Shown one piece after another: positions 30,296 through 39,927 of a stretch of DNA of 64,000 bases. The position numbers and the translations under genes are program-made. A model generated the notes under the pieces. The model was given only the letters and a program-made list of their open reading frames with translations. It searched no databases and was not told the origin of the DNA. The stretch is from Pseudoalteromonas citrea. Its GTDB lineage: Bacteria; Pseudomonadota; Gammaproteobacteria; Enterobacterales; Alteromonadaceae. The stretch is taken from NCBI RefSeq assembly GCF_000238375.3, contig NZ_AHBZ03000022.1:359150-423149 (forward strand), in the 5' to 3' direction. How positions within the stretch are numbered: the stretch's first letter is position 1; every line of letters begins with the position of its first letter.

Positions 30296-31009
30296 GTGAC
30301 ACAAACGCCCAAGTTTGCTCTTATAAAACAGCATATCATTGATAATATTCAAGCAGCAAAATGGGTTGAAAATCAGCGTGTACCCTCTGAGAATGAGCTC
30401 GCAGAGCAGTTTTCTGTCAGTCGCATGACCGCACGACGGGCACTCAGCGAACTGACTGAAGCGGGCATACTCACTCGCAGCCAAGGATTAGGAACTTTCG
30501 TTGCCAGCCTTAAGTCGCAATCATCGTTACTCGAAATTAAAAACATAGCTGATGAAGTACAGGCACGCAATGGGGTGTACTCTTGTAGTGTTTTATCGTT
30601 AGAATCTATCTCGGCCGTCGCACCAATTGCAATTGCACTCGGTGTAGAAATAAATAGCCAAGTATATCGCAGTGTATTGGTACATAATGAAAACGAGCAA
30701 CCGCTGCAAGTAGAAGAACGATTTGTCAATCCAGCACTTGCCATACACTATTTACAACAAGATTTTAATCACATCACGCCACACGAATATTTGTCACAAG
30801 TTGCCCCATTAACTGAAGCTCGCCATACGGTAGAAGCTATTATGCCAAGCAATGAAGTTTGCCAATGGCTAAGTTTATACAATGAAGAGCCGTGTTTGCA
30901 GGTCATAAGGCGTACATGGTCATCAGAGGGGATCGTCAGCTTTGCACGCCTTATTTCGCCCGGCAGTAAATACCGTTTAGGCGGGCATTTAACATTTAAA
31001 CGTCACTAA
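30296..31009 (+). CDS. hutC: Histidine utilisation repressor HutC (GntR family)
   Basis: Represses hut genes until urocanate binds. 237 residues from GTG 30296; an upstream TTG at 30233 would lie inside the operator and adds an unrelated leader. The N-terminal winged helix shows [20 protein letters not shown] and the wing [14 protein letters not shown]; the UTRA effector domain fills about 95-235 ([20 protein letters not shown]). Its last 4 bp overlap the convergent gene at 31006. Confidence 0.94.
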   Translation: MTQTPKFALIKQHIIDNIQAAKWVENQRVPSENELAEQFSVSRMTARRALSELTEAGILTRSQGLGTFVASLKSQSSLLEIKNIADEVQARNGVYSCSVLSLESISAVAPIAIALGVEINSQVYRSVLVHNENEQPLQVEERFVNPALAIHYLQQDFNHITPHEYLSQVAPLTEARHTVEAIMPSNEVCQWLSLYNEEPCLQVIRRTWSSEGIVSFARLISPGSKYRLGGHLTFKRH

Positions 31010-31764
31010 ATTGTATGGTGGTATTCAAATCCCAGCTGACAAATAGCTGAGCCATCTATAATACGCTCCACTTTTTCGGCAGAGCTAAATTCAGGAACTA
31101 AGGTGTTAAGTGCCTGACATTTTTTTTGATAGTACTGTGTGCGTGTAGGATGCCACGCATTACACACATTGTATATTGGCTGAGCTGCTCGCCACTGTGA
31201 CAATACCGTAAAAATGGCATTGATCACATCTTGCTGATGCACCATATTTACCAAGCTTTGCGAAGAGCTTTTTAATGTTTTCCCTGCGACAAAATTACCC
31301 GGCTCTCGGCCCGGACCAACCAATCCAGCTAGACGTAACACTTTACCCTGCTGACTGGTCACCAGCTCTTCTGCCGTGACTAATACTTGCTGGCGCTCTG
31401 TGGAAGTATCAAGGTCACTATACTCGCTATATATACCCTCTGCATTACTATATACACCTGTACTAGAACAAAGTAGAAACCCCCGAGCGGACATTGTTTT
31501 ACTTAGCGCTAAAGCCTGCTGCAACATAAGCAAATACTTACTATCAGCATGCCTGGCTCTAGGTGGTAACGCACAGACCCACCATGCATCATGTAAAGAT
31601 AGCGTATGCTCAATGTGCTCATTTGGCATCGCTAAATAACGTTCAAATGAAACGGCCTCATCGGGGCTACGCCGAGTACCTTCGACCTGCCAGTCCAAAT
31701 CACGTGCTTGCTGGCATAAAGGGTGCCCTAACCAGCCTGCACCTACCACAACTAATCGCGTCAT
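31006..31764 (-). CDS. NAD(P)-binding Rossmann protein (SDR/epimerase-like, YeeZ type)
   Basis: 252 residues with an N-terminal nucleotide-binding loop VVVGAGWLGHPL and a later LLCSSTGVYSNAEG (Ser/Tyr region) and LRLAGLVGPGREPGNF, as in YeeZ-like extended SDR proteins. The usual YxxxK is not obvious, so catalytic status is uncertain. Substrate unknown. It is convergent with hutC and lies 122 bp upstream of nothing obviously related; envZ ends on its 5' side. Confidence 0.72.
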   Translation of the reverse strand: MTRLVVVGAGWLGHPLCQQARDLDWQVEGTRRSPDEAVSFERYLAMPNEHIEHTLSLHDAWWVCALPPRARHADSKYLLMLQQALALSKTMSARGFLLCSSTGVYSNAEGIYSEYSDLDTSTERQQVLVTAEELVTSQQGKVLRLAGLVGPGREPGNFVAGKTLKSSSQSLVNMVHQQDVINAIFTVLSQWRAAQPIYNVCNAWHPTRTQYYQKKCQALNTLVPEFSSAEKVERIIDGSAICQLGFEYHHTI

Positions 31765-31886
31765 AATTTACTTCCAAATTTCAGTTACAGATCTTCAGTG
31801 TCACACTTTACTCAGCCATAATAAAAACCTTTAAAGGTGTCTATATAATTATGCATCACCGCGTAAAACGTTATAAAATTGCTATT

Positions 31887-33200
31887 TTAGCTTTGACTTG
31901 AGCGCATCACTGGCAGCAGTACTTCAGCACTTAACCCACCTTGCTTGCGATTGCGGAGCCTTACCGTACCACCATGTGTGGTCACAATTCGTTTAATTAT
32001 GGCAAGTCCTAAACCACTTCCTTCACTACCGCGAGCTTGATCTCCTTGCTTAAACGGCTCAAACACAGTTTCCAATTCACTCTCTGGAATACCAGGGCCC
32101 CGATCTTGTACTTTAATGAGTACTGATTTGTGCTGTTTACTGAACCCCGTAGACACTGAAATAGCCCCATCGGAATAACGGATCGCATTTTCAATCATAT
32201 TCGTTAGCACTCGCTTTAATGCGACCGTATTTAATAAAACCGTTGGCAGCGATGCCTCCGTTTCAAGCTGAATTGTTCGCTGATGTTTTTGCTCTACACT
32301 GACCACGTCTTCAACGATGGTATTGATATCTTCAAGTACCATCTCACTGGAATTATGATGCCGTAAATATTCAATAAACTGATCAATAATCGCATTCATA
32401 TCTTCAATATCGTCAATGATCCCCTCTTTGAGGTAATCTTCTTCATCCGACATCATTTCAGTAGCTAACCGAATACGTGTGAGAGGCGTTCACAGATCAT
32501 GCGACACGCCAGCCATCAGCAAGCGACGGTCACTTTCAAGCTCAGCGATCCCTTTCGACATTTGATTAAATGCCTTGGTCACTTCAATAACTTCAGTTGC
32601 ACCACTTTCTTTAAGACGCGTTGAAAAATCCCCAACCCCCACTCGTCCAGCGGCTGTTTGAAGTGCCCTCAACGGTCGATTAAGATGTCGAGCAAACCAC
32701 CACCCACCGAGTACACTTAAAAATCCAATACTAGAAAGGTAAAAGACCAAAAATTCTAACTTTGTTTCGCTAAAACCGGTTAAAGGAACCCGTACCCAAT
32801 AACCTGGTGCTTGCGGTGCCTCAACCCAATACACTATCGGATCTCCTTGGCTTATCCTCACTCGTGCTGAACCATTTAATTGCTCAGACATACTCTTAGA
32901 CAATAACGTGTACTCTTTGGCGTCACCAAGGCCATTAATATAGGCCTCTCTTTGCGTCATCACCTCTATTCCCGTTATCTCAAAAAACACATCAGACAAC
33001 TCTGAAGACACTTCAACGCCATCTTCCCAATCAATAAAGACTGTTTTTACTTGTTTCGCCAGCATAAGGTTTGCTTGCTCAAATGTCGGCTTAATCACGT
33101 ACAGAGTCACCGTGATGTAAGACATTATTTGATTAACGAGTAACAATGCCCCAACAAAAAAAACGGTTTGCCCGAATGCACTTTTTGGAAATAAACTCAT
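31887..33200 (-). pseudogene. envZ: Osmosensor histidine kinase EnvZ, interrupted by an in-frame TGA
   Basis: The frame encodes a full-length EnvZ (437 codons; E. coli 450) except for TGA at 32492-32490. Upstream part (236 residues): TM1 at about 10-30, periplasmic domain, TM2 at about 150-170, HAMP, and the H-box start AGVSHDL with H234. The stop replaces the invariant Arg; the frame then resumes [13 protein letters not shown] and continues through intact N, G1 and G2 boxes ([28 protein letters not shown]). One base (CGA to TGA) explains it. ATG 32456 could restart an ATPase-only fragment, but no Shine-Dalgarno is visible. Confidence 0.93.
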
Positions 33201-33208
33201 AAATACAA

Positions 33209-33928
33209 CTAACCTTGGCCGTCAGGCACAAAGACATACCCTAGCCCCCAAACAGTTTGAATATAACGAGGGTTGGTTGCATCTTCTTCAATCATACGAC
33301 GTAGCCTAGAGACTTGTACGTCAATACTTCTCTCCAGCGCACTATAATCGCGCCCTCTCGCCAAATTCATTAACTTGTCTCGACTTAATGGTTCACGAGG
33401 GTGATTAACCAATGCCTTTAGTACTGCAAACTCACCGCTCGTTAACGAAATGACTTCGTCCCCTTTTTGCATTTCGCGCGTTGCTAGATTGAGTTTAAAA
33501 ATACCAAAGACCACTTCATTTTCTTGGGCTGCAGGCGCACCTGGCACTTCTTTTGCTCTGCGACGTAAAATGGCTTTAATTCTTGCTAACAGCTCCCTTG
33601 GGTTAAACGGCTTTGGTATATAGTCATCAGCACCCAACTCAAGACCAATAATGCGATCAACTTCATCTCCTTTTGCCGTCAACATTACAATAGGGATCTC
33701 ATTTTCTTTTTGTCTTAAGCGGCGACAAATAGATAGCCCATCTTCACCTGGCAGCATCAGATCAAGCACCATCAAGTGAAAATTTTCACGTTCTAGTAAA
33801 CGATCCATTTGCTCACTATTGGCTGCAGTACGAACAATAAAACCTTGTTCAACCAAGTATCTCTCTAGCAAGCTACGTAAACGCATATCGTCATCTACGA
33901 CTAACACTTTGGTCGTTTCATTCCCCAT
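33209..33928 (-). CDS. ompR: Response regulator OmpR
   Basis: Two-component transcription factor for osmolarity-controlled genes. 239 residues: receiver domain with acidic pocket VVDDD and phospho-acceptor Asp in HLMVLDLMLPGEDG, conserved KPFNP, then a winged-helix DNA-binding domain (LTSGEFAVLKALVNHPREPL, RSIDVQVSRLRRMIEED, VWGLGYVFVPDG). It is intact, unlike its partner envZ 8 bp downstream. It faces greB, as in E. coli. Confidence 0.97.
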   Translation of the reverse strand: MGNETTKVLVVDDDMRLRSLLERYLVEQGFIVRTAANSEQMDRLLERENFHLMVLDLMLPGEDGLSICRRLRQKENEIPIVMLTAKGDEVDRIIGLELGADDYIPKPFNPRELLARIKAILRRRAKEVPGAPAAQENEVVFGIFKLNLATREMQKGDEVISLTSGEFAVLKALVNHPREPLSRDKLMNLARGRDYSALERSIDVQVSRLRRMIEEDATNPRYIQTVWGLGYVFVPDGQG

Positions 33929-34012
33929 TGTTGATTCTTCTTTTTATTGAATACCTTGGCTTAATATAATTGAAAAAATGCCAACTAGACACCATACCTT
34001 AAAAGAAGTTTT

Positions 34013-34027
34013 GTTACGGAACGTTAC
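34013..34027. promoter_or_regulatory. Candidate OmpR-family binding site
   Basis: Direct repeat GTTAC-N5-GTTAC, starts 10 bp apart, in the ompR-greB gap about 85 bp upstream of ompR. Half-sites one helical turn apart are typical of OmpR/PhoB-type regulators, and E. coli OmpR sites contain GTTAC in one orientation. Autoregulation of ompR is inference. Confidence 0.45.
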
Positions 34028-34122
34028 AAACAAAAAAATAGCGCCGTTTAATCTAGAAAGCTCGACATATATTTATTTTTTATTTAAGTTGTCACAGCAC
34101 GAACTCAGAGCAAATCAAGTAA

Positions 34123-34599
34123 ATGAAAACCAATCTGATCACCCCTGAAGGGTACCGAAAATTACAGCAAGAACATGACCACTTATGGCATGAAAAGCGC
34201 CCTGAAATAACCAAAATTGTATCGTGGGCTGCGAGCTTAGGCGATCGTTCTGAAAATGCTGATTATACATTTAATAAACGTGTCCTAAGGCAAATAGATA
34301 GGCGAGTTAGATATCTGAGAAAACGACTACCTGATCTAAAAATTATTGAGTACTCTCAGCAACAGGCCGGTAAAGTATTTTTTGGGGCTTGGGTCGAAAT
34401 TGAAAATGAAGCACAAGAGTGCAAAAAATTTAGAATTGTTGGGCCAGATGAAATATATGAGCGCAACGATTACATTTCCATCGACTCACCGATGGCCCGA
34501 GCTTTACTCGGTAAACAAGTGGATGATGACTTTACTGTTAATACCCCTGAGGGCGAAAAAACTTGGTTTGTTAACAAAATTGATTACGTGATCAGCTAA
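34123..34599 (+). CDS. greB: Transcript cleavage factor GreB
   Basis: Rescues backtracked RNA polymerase by stimulating transcript cleavage. 158 residues: N-terminal coiled coil whose tip carries LGDRSENADYTF with acidic D41 and E44, then FNKRVLRQIDRRVRYLRKRL, which distinguishes GreB from GreA, and the C-terminal FKBP-like domain (IVGPDEIYE, ISIDSPMARALLGK). Divergent from ompR and 89 bp before tex. Confidence 0.95.
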   Translation: MKTNLITPEGYRKLQQEHDHLWHEKRPEITKIVSWAASLGDRSENADYTFNKRVLRQIDRRVRYLRKRLPDLKIIEYSQQQAGKVFFGAWVEIENEAQECKKFRIVGPDEIYERNDYISIDSPMARALLGKQVDDDFTVNTPEGEKTWFVNKIDYVIS

Positions 34600-34688
34600 G
34601 CTTCTTATTCCCTTTTGCTGTGATATAGTTAGACCATAGACGTACGCTAAAAAAACGCGTATAGCATTGAACTTTATAAGGATTTTGC

Positions 34689-37010
34689 ATGAGCAATATC
34701 TCTGCACGTTTAGCACATGAGCTAAACGCAAAAGAGCAGCAAGTTATCGCTGCAACGGCATTACTTGATGAAGGGGCAACCGTACCGTTTATCGCCCGTT
34801 ACCGTAAAGAAGTTACCGGTGGGTTAGACGATACGCAGCTACGTTTATTAGAGCAACGTTTAGGCTATTTACGAGAGTTAGAGGAGCGCAGAAGCTTTAT
34901 TCTCTCTACCATTAAAGAACAAGGTAAATTATCTGACTCACTCTTAGCTGACATCAATGATGTGCAAAGTAAAACTGAATTGGAAGATCTATACTTACCT
35001 TTCAAACCAAAACGCCGCACCAAAGGTCAAATAGCAATTGAAGCTGGGTTAGAACCACTGGCCGAGGCGCTATTTAGTGATGCCGCATTATCTCCTGAGC
35101 AACTAGCGCAAGACTATGTTAATGACCAGAATGGGATCAGTGATACTAAAGCAGCGTTAGATGGAGCCAAGTTCATTCTAATGGAACGCTTTGCTGAGGA
35201 TGCTAAGCTGCTTGCCAAGCTTCGCCGACATATTCAACAAAATGGCCAACTTGAGGCACGAGTCGTTAAAGGAAAAGAAGACTCTGGAAACAAATACCGT
35301 GACTATTTCGAGCACAGTGAAAAATTAACCAAAGTGCCCTCTCACAGAGCATTAGCAATGCTAAGAGCGCGTAACGAAGGTATTTTACAATTGGTTATTA
35401 ACCCAGAACCAGATGTGGCAGAGCCCCAACAGTTTTGCGCGCAAATGATAGCAGATCACTACCAACTCAATGTTACATCCGCCAATGCCAGTGCATGGTT
35501 AATGACCGTTGTGCAATGGGCCTGGAAAATTAAATTATCACTGCATTTAGAAAATGAATTTCTCGGGTCGCTACGTGAAACCGCCGAAACCGGCGCCATT
35601 GACGTCTTTGCTAAAAATTTAAAAGATTTGCTGATGGCAGCACCGGCAGGACCTCGCGTTACCTTAGGGATTGATCCAGGGCTGAGAACGGGATGTAAAA
35701 TCGCGGTTGTCGACAGCACAGGTAAATTACTCGCCACGAATACTATTTTCCCACATGCGCCTCAAAACCATTGGGATAAATCGCTACGCACACTAGAGCA
35801 ATTATGCCGTCAGCATAAAGTACAATTAATTGCCATTGGCAATGGTACCGCTTCTCGTGAGTCTGATAAGTTGGCGTCTGAGCTATTAAAAGCAGCCCCA
35901 GAGCTTGCCCTAAGTAAAATCATGGTCAGTGAAGCTGGCGCATCTGTATACTCAGCTTCCGAATTTGCCGCAAATGAATTTCCTGACTTAGACGTGTCAC
36001 TGCGTGGGGCTGTATCGATAGCACGCCGTTTGCAAGACCCGTTGGCTGAATTAGTGAAAATAGAGCCTAAATCTATCGGTGTAGGTCAATACCAACATGA
36101 TGTATCGCAAAGCCAACTGGGTCAAACACTGACGTCGGTCGTAGAAGACTGTGTAAACTCTGTGGGTGTAGACGTTAACATGGCTTCTGCTCCCCTATTA
36201 ACACGTGTGTCTGGTTTAAATAAAACACTGGCTAACAATATTGTTCAATATCGTGACGAACACGGCTCATTCACTGCACGTAGCCAGCTGAAAAAAGTGG
36301 AAAGATTGGGGCCAAAGGCGTTTGAACAAGCTGCAGGCTTCTTACGTATACTCGACGGTAAAGACCCATTAGATGCCTCATCTGTGCACCCTGAAGCTTA
36401 TCCAGTCGTAAAACAAATCGCACAACAAAAAGCACTTCCCGTCACAGAACTTATCGGAAACAGTGCTGTACTGAACCAATTGGCAGCCAATGACTTTACC
36501 AGCGAAAAGTTTGGTTTGCCAACGGTCACTGACATTATTAAAGAACTTGATAAACCAGGCCGTGATCCTCGTCCTGAGTTTAAAACAGCAGAGTTTAAAG
36601 CTGGTGTTGAAAAAATATCAGATTTAGAAGTTGGCATGATACTCGAGGGAGTTGTCTCCAATGTTGCTAATTTTGGGGCATTCGTCGATGTGGGTGTGCA
36701 TCAAGATGGATTAGTACATATTTCGGCGATCACTAATAAGTTTATTTCTGATCCTCGTGAAGTCGTTAAAGCGGGTGACATTGTAAAAGTAAAAGTGATT
36801 GAAGTTGATGTTGCACGCAAACGTATTAGCTTTACTATGCGCTTGAATGATGAAATTACACCACAAGACACACAGGCTAAAAACAAGCCTAGTGCGCAAA
36901 AGTCAGCAGCACCCAAGCAGCACAGCCGCAACGCAAAACCAAAAAAAGACTCAGGTAATGCAGCCATGGGGAATGCATTTGCCGAAGCCTTCGCCAAAAT
37001 GAAAAAGTAA
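34689..37010 (+). CDS. tex: Tex/YhgF RNA-binding transcription accessory protein
   Basis: Cytoplasmic nucleic-acid binding scaffold. 773 residues with the Tex N-domain ([20 protein letters not shown]), a YqgF/RNase H-like domain ([18 protein letters not shown]), helix-hairpin-helix repeats ([20 protein letters not shown]) and a C-terminal S1 domain at about 645-720 ([20 protein letters not shown]). A Lys/Ala-rich tail follows. AAGGA lies 6 bp before the ATG. Follows greB as in E. coli. Confidence 0.96.
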   Translation: MSNISARLAHELNAKEQQVIAATALLDEGATVPFIARYRKEVTGGLDDTQLRLLEQRLGYLRELEERRSFILSTIKEQGKLSDSLLADINDVQSKTELEDLYLPFKPKRRTKGQIAIEAGLEPLAEALFSDAALSPEQLAQDYVNDQNGISDTKAALDGAKFILMERFAEDAKLLAKLRRHIQQNGQLEARVVKGKEDSGNKYRDYFEHSEKLTKVPSHRALAMLRARNEGILQLVINPEPDVAEPQQFCAQMIADHYQLNVTSANASAWLMTVVQWAWKIKLSLHLENEFLGSLRETAETGAIDVFAKNLKDLLMAAPAGPRVTLGIDPGLRTGCKIAVVDSTGKLLATNTIFPHAPQNHWDKSLRTLEQLCRQHKVQLIAIGNGTASRESDKLASELLKAAPELALSKIMVSEAGASVYSASEFAANEFPDLDVSLRGAVSIARRLQDPLAELVKIEPKSIGVGQYQHDVSQSQLGQTLTSVVEDCVNSVGVDVNMASAPLLTRVSGLNKTLANNIVQYRDEHGSFTARSQLKKVERLGPKAFEQAAGFLRILDGKDPLDASSVHPEAYPVVKQIAQQKALPVTELIGNSAVLNQLAANDFTSEKFGLPTVTDIIKELDKPGRDPRPEFKTAEFKAGVEKISDLEVGMILEGVVSNVANFGAFVDVGVHQDGLVHISAITNKFISDPREVVKAGDIVKVKVIEVDVARKRISFTMRLNDEITPQDTQAKNKPSAQKSAAPKQHSRNAKPKKDSGNAAMGNAFAEAFAKMKK

Positions 37011-37026
37011 ATAATCAAGTAAAATA

Positions 37027-37054
37027 AAAAAGCCCATCGTAGAATGGGCTTTTT
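37027..37054. terminator. Terminator between tex and the SprA-like gene
   Basis: Arms AAAAAGCCCAT and ATGGGCTTTTT around CGTAGA, with flanking A and T runs. It can end both convergent units. Confidence 0.9.
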
Positions 37055-37116
37055 TGTGAATGCTTATCTGGTATCTAACACAATTTAATTAGACAAAGCT
37101 CTTCACTGAATCACAG

Positions 37117-38019
37117 CTATGCTTGTAACGACAATGAAGCAACTTCCTCGGGTTGCACTGATTGCTGATAAAAGTCGCTAATGCGTAACGAACGCGCTTG
37201 TATTTGAGGGTCTCGCTCAATTGGTAACGCAACCGAGTAAGGCCCACCCTCTGTTTTCAATGCAGCAGAGTCGCGTTCAATTATTTCTTCATCATCTTCG
37301 GCTAGTCGTCGCGTCTCATAGCCAGCAACTCGTGTCGTATCCTGCTGCTCTTCTTCATTACCTCTACTAATGGTTTGCGTAGCTAATTCCGCTTGCGCAG
37401 CAGCTTGCTTTTGTGTTGCATCAGCGGCAATCGCTCGGTCCGCACCAGAAGGTTCAGCTGGTGCTAACGCAGCAGCTCGTACAGTTTGCATTTTATCGAT
37501 TGTGCCTGCAGGATCCCCTGGGATCTCTGCCACATCAATCATTACCTGCCCCCCTACCGCATAGTTATTACCGTCAGGACCACGTTGATATTCATAGCTC
37601 GGGGAACCGGCATATTGCCCACCTACGCGCGCATGTGCTTGCTCATGCAACCGTACTTCAGTGTCTCTTGCTTTAAGCTCTTGTATTTGCTTTTGCTCAG
37701 CCTGCTCATCAGCCTGTTCTTGCTCACTGCGTGTCTCTTCATCAGATTTAGGCTGGCGCTCATCGCCGTCTTGAGCACCTTTTTCATCAATTGTTTTGTT
37801 CTGTTCTAATTTGCCAGAACTATCATACAAAGCACTCTCGTCTGGTGAGTTCGCTTTTGCTTTATCACCATCATTAAACGCTTTGTTCTCTGTGAAGGTT
37901 GCAGAGGTAGGAGCTGCTTTGGGGATCACTTCACGCAGCTGGTTGTCGCGCCTAGCTGTTTCAGTGTAGACGTTGGCAGTATTTAAATTCATCGTCGGAG
38001 AGGACGTTACAATACTCAT
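37117..38019 (-). CDS. SprA-like putative metalloprotease (CJM1_0395 family)
   Basis: 300 residues. A long disordered, acidic and Gln-rich N-terminus (about 1-115) precedes a conserved core: EVRLHEQAHARVGG, where H125-E-x-x-H129 is a zinc-protease-like motif, then SYEYQRGPDGNNYAVGGQV and VMIDVAEIPGDPAGTIDKMQ. The core is that of the SprA-related family of putative metalloproteases. No signal peptide or membrane segment. Activity is unproven. It lies 16 bp after the small gene at 38036, so they probably form a unit. Confidence 0.8.
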   Translation of the reverse strand: MSIVTSSPTMNLNTANVYTETARRDNQLREVIPKAAPTSATFTENKAFNDGDKAKANSPDESALYDSSGKLEQNKTIDEKGAQDGDERQPKSDEETRSEQEQADEQAEQKQIQELKARDTEVRLHEQAHARVGGQYAGSPSYEYQRGPDGNNYAVGGQVMIDVAEIPGDPAGTIDKMQTVRAAALAPAEPSGADRAIAADATQKQAAAQAELATQTISRGNEEEQQDTTRVAGYETRRLAEDDEEIIERDSAALKTEGGPYSVALPIERDPQIQARSLRISDFYQQSVQPEEVASLSLQA

Positions 38020-38035
38020 ACCATTTTTGTAAAAC

Positions 38036-38344
38036 TTATACCTTTATATCAATTAAAGTACCCAATGCTTCGTCAGCAGTGCGGATAGTTTGCACGTTTG
38101 CTTTAGCATTAAATTCTTCTACTTTTAGATTAACCAGAGCTTCATCAATTTTCGCGGACTGTGAAACCGGCGCCGTCACAGACTCTTCAGGACGAGCACC
38201 TTGCAACTGACGCTGCTGTGCCTGCTGGCCTTCATCTTGCGTTTCAATAGTCGCACGGTTTATTTCAGCGCTCGCACGCTCAATACCTTGCGTTGCTCTG
38301 TTAAAGCCTTCTATCCCATTGTTGAGTACATCACCGATTGGCAT
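38036..38344 (-). CDS. Small protein with a FlgC/FlgG-like C-terminal helix
   Basis: 102 residues, not assigned to a named family. The N-terminus is amphipathic (GFNRATQGIERASAEINRAT), the middle Gln-rich (DEGQQAQQRQLQ), and the C-terminus EFNAKANVQTIRTADEALGT closely resembles the terminal helix of flagellar rod/hook proteins FlgC and FlgG (typically NVKVIKTADEMLGTLLDL). There is no flagellar gene nearby. Probable partner of the downstream SprA-like protein. Confidence 0.7.
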   Translation of the reverse strand: MPIGDVLNNGIEGFNRATQGIERASAEINRATIETQDEGQQAQQRQLQGARPEESVTAPVSQSAKIDEALVNLKVEEFNAKANVQTIRTADEALGTLIDIKV

Positions 38345-38445
38345 AGCATGCTCCGAAAACTTTTATATATGGTTAATTATTGCGCAAAAAGTCATAAAAA
38401 TAAAGCATGATTTACGTCTTTTTCACGTAACGCGATACCATAATT

Positions 38446-39183
38446 TTAAAGTACTGATTTTAGGAAAGTTATAAATTCAGTGCGATGAGAAATAAAAGGC
38501 GCATGAGATGCTTTTGGTAAAATTTCGCAGTGAAAATTCGAATTTAGACCACGAATCTTATCTATTACAGCTTTTGGCACCAAAGAGTCCAAGCGACCAA
38601 ACAAACCATAAATGGGCTGTTCTAACCTAGCCATATCAGCCCGTAAATCCTGTGTTTTCAAAATATCTAAACCGGCTTTTAATGCAATAGGGTCTGGTTC
38701 TGGGGCCTGTGCTAATAAAGCCCGTAAGCTTTTAATGTCCTCTTTAGCATGTTCACTCCCCATCGCTTGAATAGCGAGAAAACGTTCAATAGTCTTAGTA
38801 GTGTTCTTTTCAAGTTGCACCTGAAAGGCATCTAATACATTTGACTGTATACCAGGCCACTGCGTTACTTCGTTAAAGTAGGGCGTAGACGCAATTAAGA
38901 TAACCTTACTGACTTTATCTGGAAAGTTACGCGCCAAATGCAATGCAAACAAGCCACCTAATGACCAGCCAATAATGATACTTTTTGGTTTTAATTGTTC
39001 AGCCACTAAGTTAGCCGCCGTTTCTAACGTATAGTCCAATTTAGGACTCGGGGCACCGCCAAAACCTGGTAAATTAATACACCGCACGTCACCATTAAAA
39101 ACCAGCTCAATTTCAGGCTTTATCATCTGCCACACTTGCGCATTCATTCCCCAGCCGTGTAACAGTACTAACTCTTTTTGCAT
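38446..39183 (-). CDS. bioH: Pimeloyl-ACP methyl ester carboxylesterase BioH
   Basis: Releases pimeloyl-ACP from its methyl ester, the last step of pimelate assembly for biotin. Alpha/beta hydrolase of 245 residues: oxyanion region LLHGWGMNAQVW, nucleophile elbow GWSLGG with S74, acid in LFGRLDSLVP and catalytic His in ASHAPFISH. Divergent from comF, as in the E. coli bioH-gntX pair. Confidence 0.93.
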   Translation of the reverse strand: MQKELVLLHGWGMNAQVWQMIKPEIELVFNGDVRCINLPGFGGAPSPKLDYTLETAANLVAEQLKPKSIIIGWSLGGLFALHLARNFPDKVSKVILIASTPYFNEVTQWPGIQSNVLDAFQVQLEKNTTKTIERFLAIQAMGSEHAKEDIKSLRALLAQAPEPDPIALKAGLDILKTQDLRADMARLEQPIYGLFGRLDSLVPKAVIDKIRGLNSNFHCEILPKASHAPFISHRTEFITFLKSVL

Positions 39184-39246
39184 TCTTTTAGGTCCTCAAC
39201 CAAACTTACAACAATGATACCGACAAGACCAAGGAAAGTAACCAAC

Positions 39247-39927
39247 ATGCTAAGGAAAGTAGCTAATTGGCTCGTGCCCAATTATTGTATTTGTTGCCAA
39301 AACCCCCTTATTGAAAACCAAGCAATATGCCAATACTGTTTCGATGAGCTCAGTTTATTTGACCCCTCACAAGGAAACCTCCTCAATCAGCCAGATATTT
39401 GTCGTGATTTTAAGTTAGACAATATAACAAGGTTAATGGCATGTGGCTGGTATGAAGGCCAGCTTAAAAGTTGGCTGAGTGGCTACAAGTTCCATCATCA
39501 AACTCGTTATCAAGCGGCGCTGCAGCAGGTTATTATCCACCAATGGACACAGTACTTGCTAAATGAACACACTGCTCCTGATATCGCTGTGCTCATGCCA
39601 CTGCACACCTCTCGGTTAGTTAATAGAGGGTTCAATCAAGTCAACCAAACATGGCAAAGCTGTATCAACCCCTATTTAAGCTCAAAAATAAGCTTACTTC
39701 GTACCCATAACACCAAGGCGCAAAGCAACCTAACAGGTATACAGCGAAGAAAAAATACACGCTATGCCTTTCAGGTCAAAGACTCAATGGCCGGCCTAAG
39801 AGTCGCCATCGTAGACGATGTTATCACCACAGGGGCAACGATGGGTGCTGCAGCGCAAGCATGCTTAGATGCTGGTGCGCTACAAGTTGATGCTATTGCA
39901 ACAGCACTAACGCCCTTGCACCGATAG
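39247..39927 (+). CDS. comF: ComF/GntX-family phosphoribosyltransferase-like protein
   Basis: 226 residues from ATG 39247; AAGGA lies about 11 bp upstream, and the frame is open back to 39178, into bioH. An N-terminal four-cysteine element (CICCQNPL, CQYCFDEL) precedes a PRT fold with NRGFNQ and the PRPP loop VAIVDDVITTGATM. In competent bacteria ComF acts in DNA uptake; GntX of E. coli supports growth on DNA. The 3' end overlaps the convergent M14 peptidase gene by 21 bp. Confidence 0.85.
   Translation: MLRKVANWLVPNYCICCQNPLIENQAICQYCFDELSLFDPSQGNLLNQPDICRDFKLDNITRLMACGWYEGQLKSWLSGYKFHHQTRYQAALQQVIIHQWTQYLLNEHTAPDIAVLMPLHTSRLVNRGFNQVNQTWQSCINPYLSSKISLLRTHNTKAQSNLTGIQRRKNTRYAFQVKDSMAGLRVAIVDDVITTGATMGAAAQACLDAGALQVDAIATALTPLHR

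Noticed and set aside
30188-30484. Upstream extension of hutI by 99 codons
   Set aside because: It crosses the HutC operator and the start of hutC and is not family-like. ATG 30187 gives the normal N-terminus.
31827-31838. ACCTTTAAAGGT palindrome after envZ
   Set aside because: Followed leftward by TTTTTATT, but the stem is only about 4-6 bp, too weak to call as a terminator.
32490-32492. Selenocysteine or general UGA recoding as the cause of the envZ stop
   Set aside because: TGA is used as a normal stop elsewhere in the window (for example the PAP2 and ctaA ends), the position is Arg in the family, and there is no SECIS-like hairpin evident. A mutation is simpler.
37370-37809. Three overlapping rightward ORFs inside the SprA-like gene
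   Set aside because: Antisense shadows of a Gln/Ala-rich low-complexity coding region; no ribosome sites or family resemblance.
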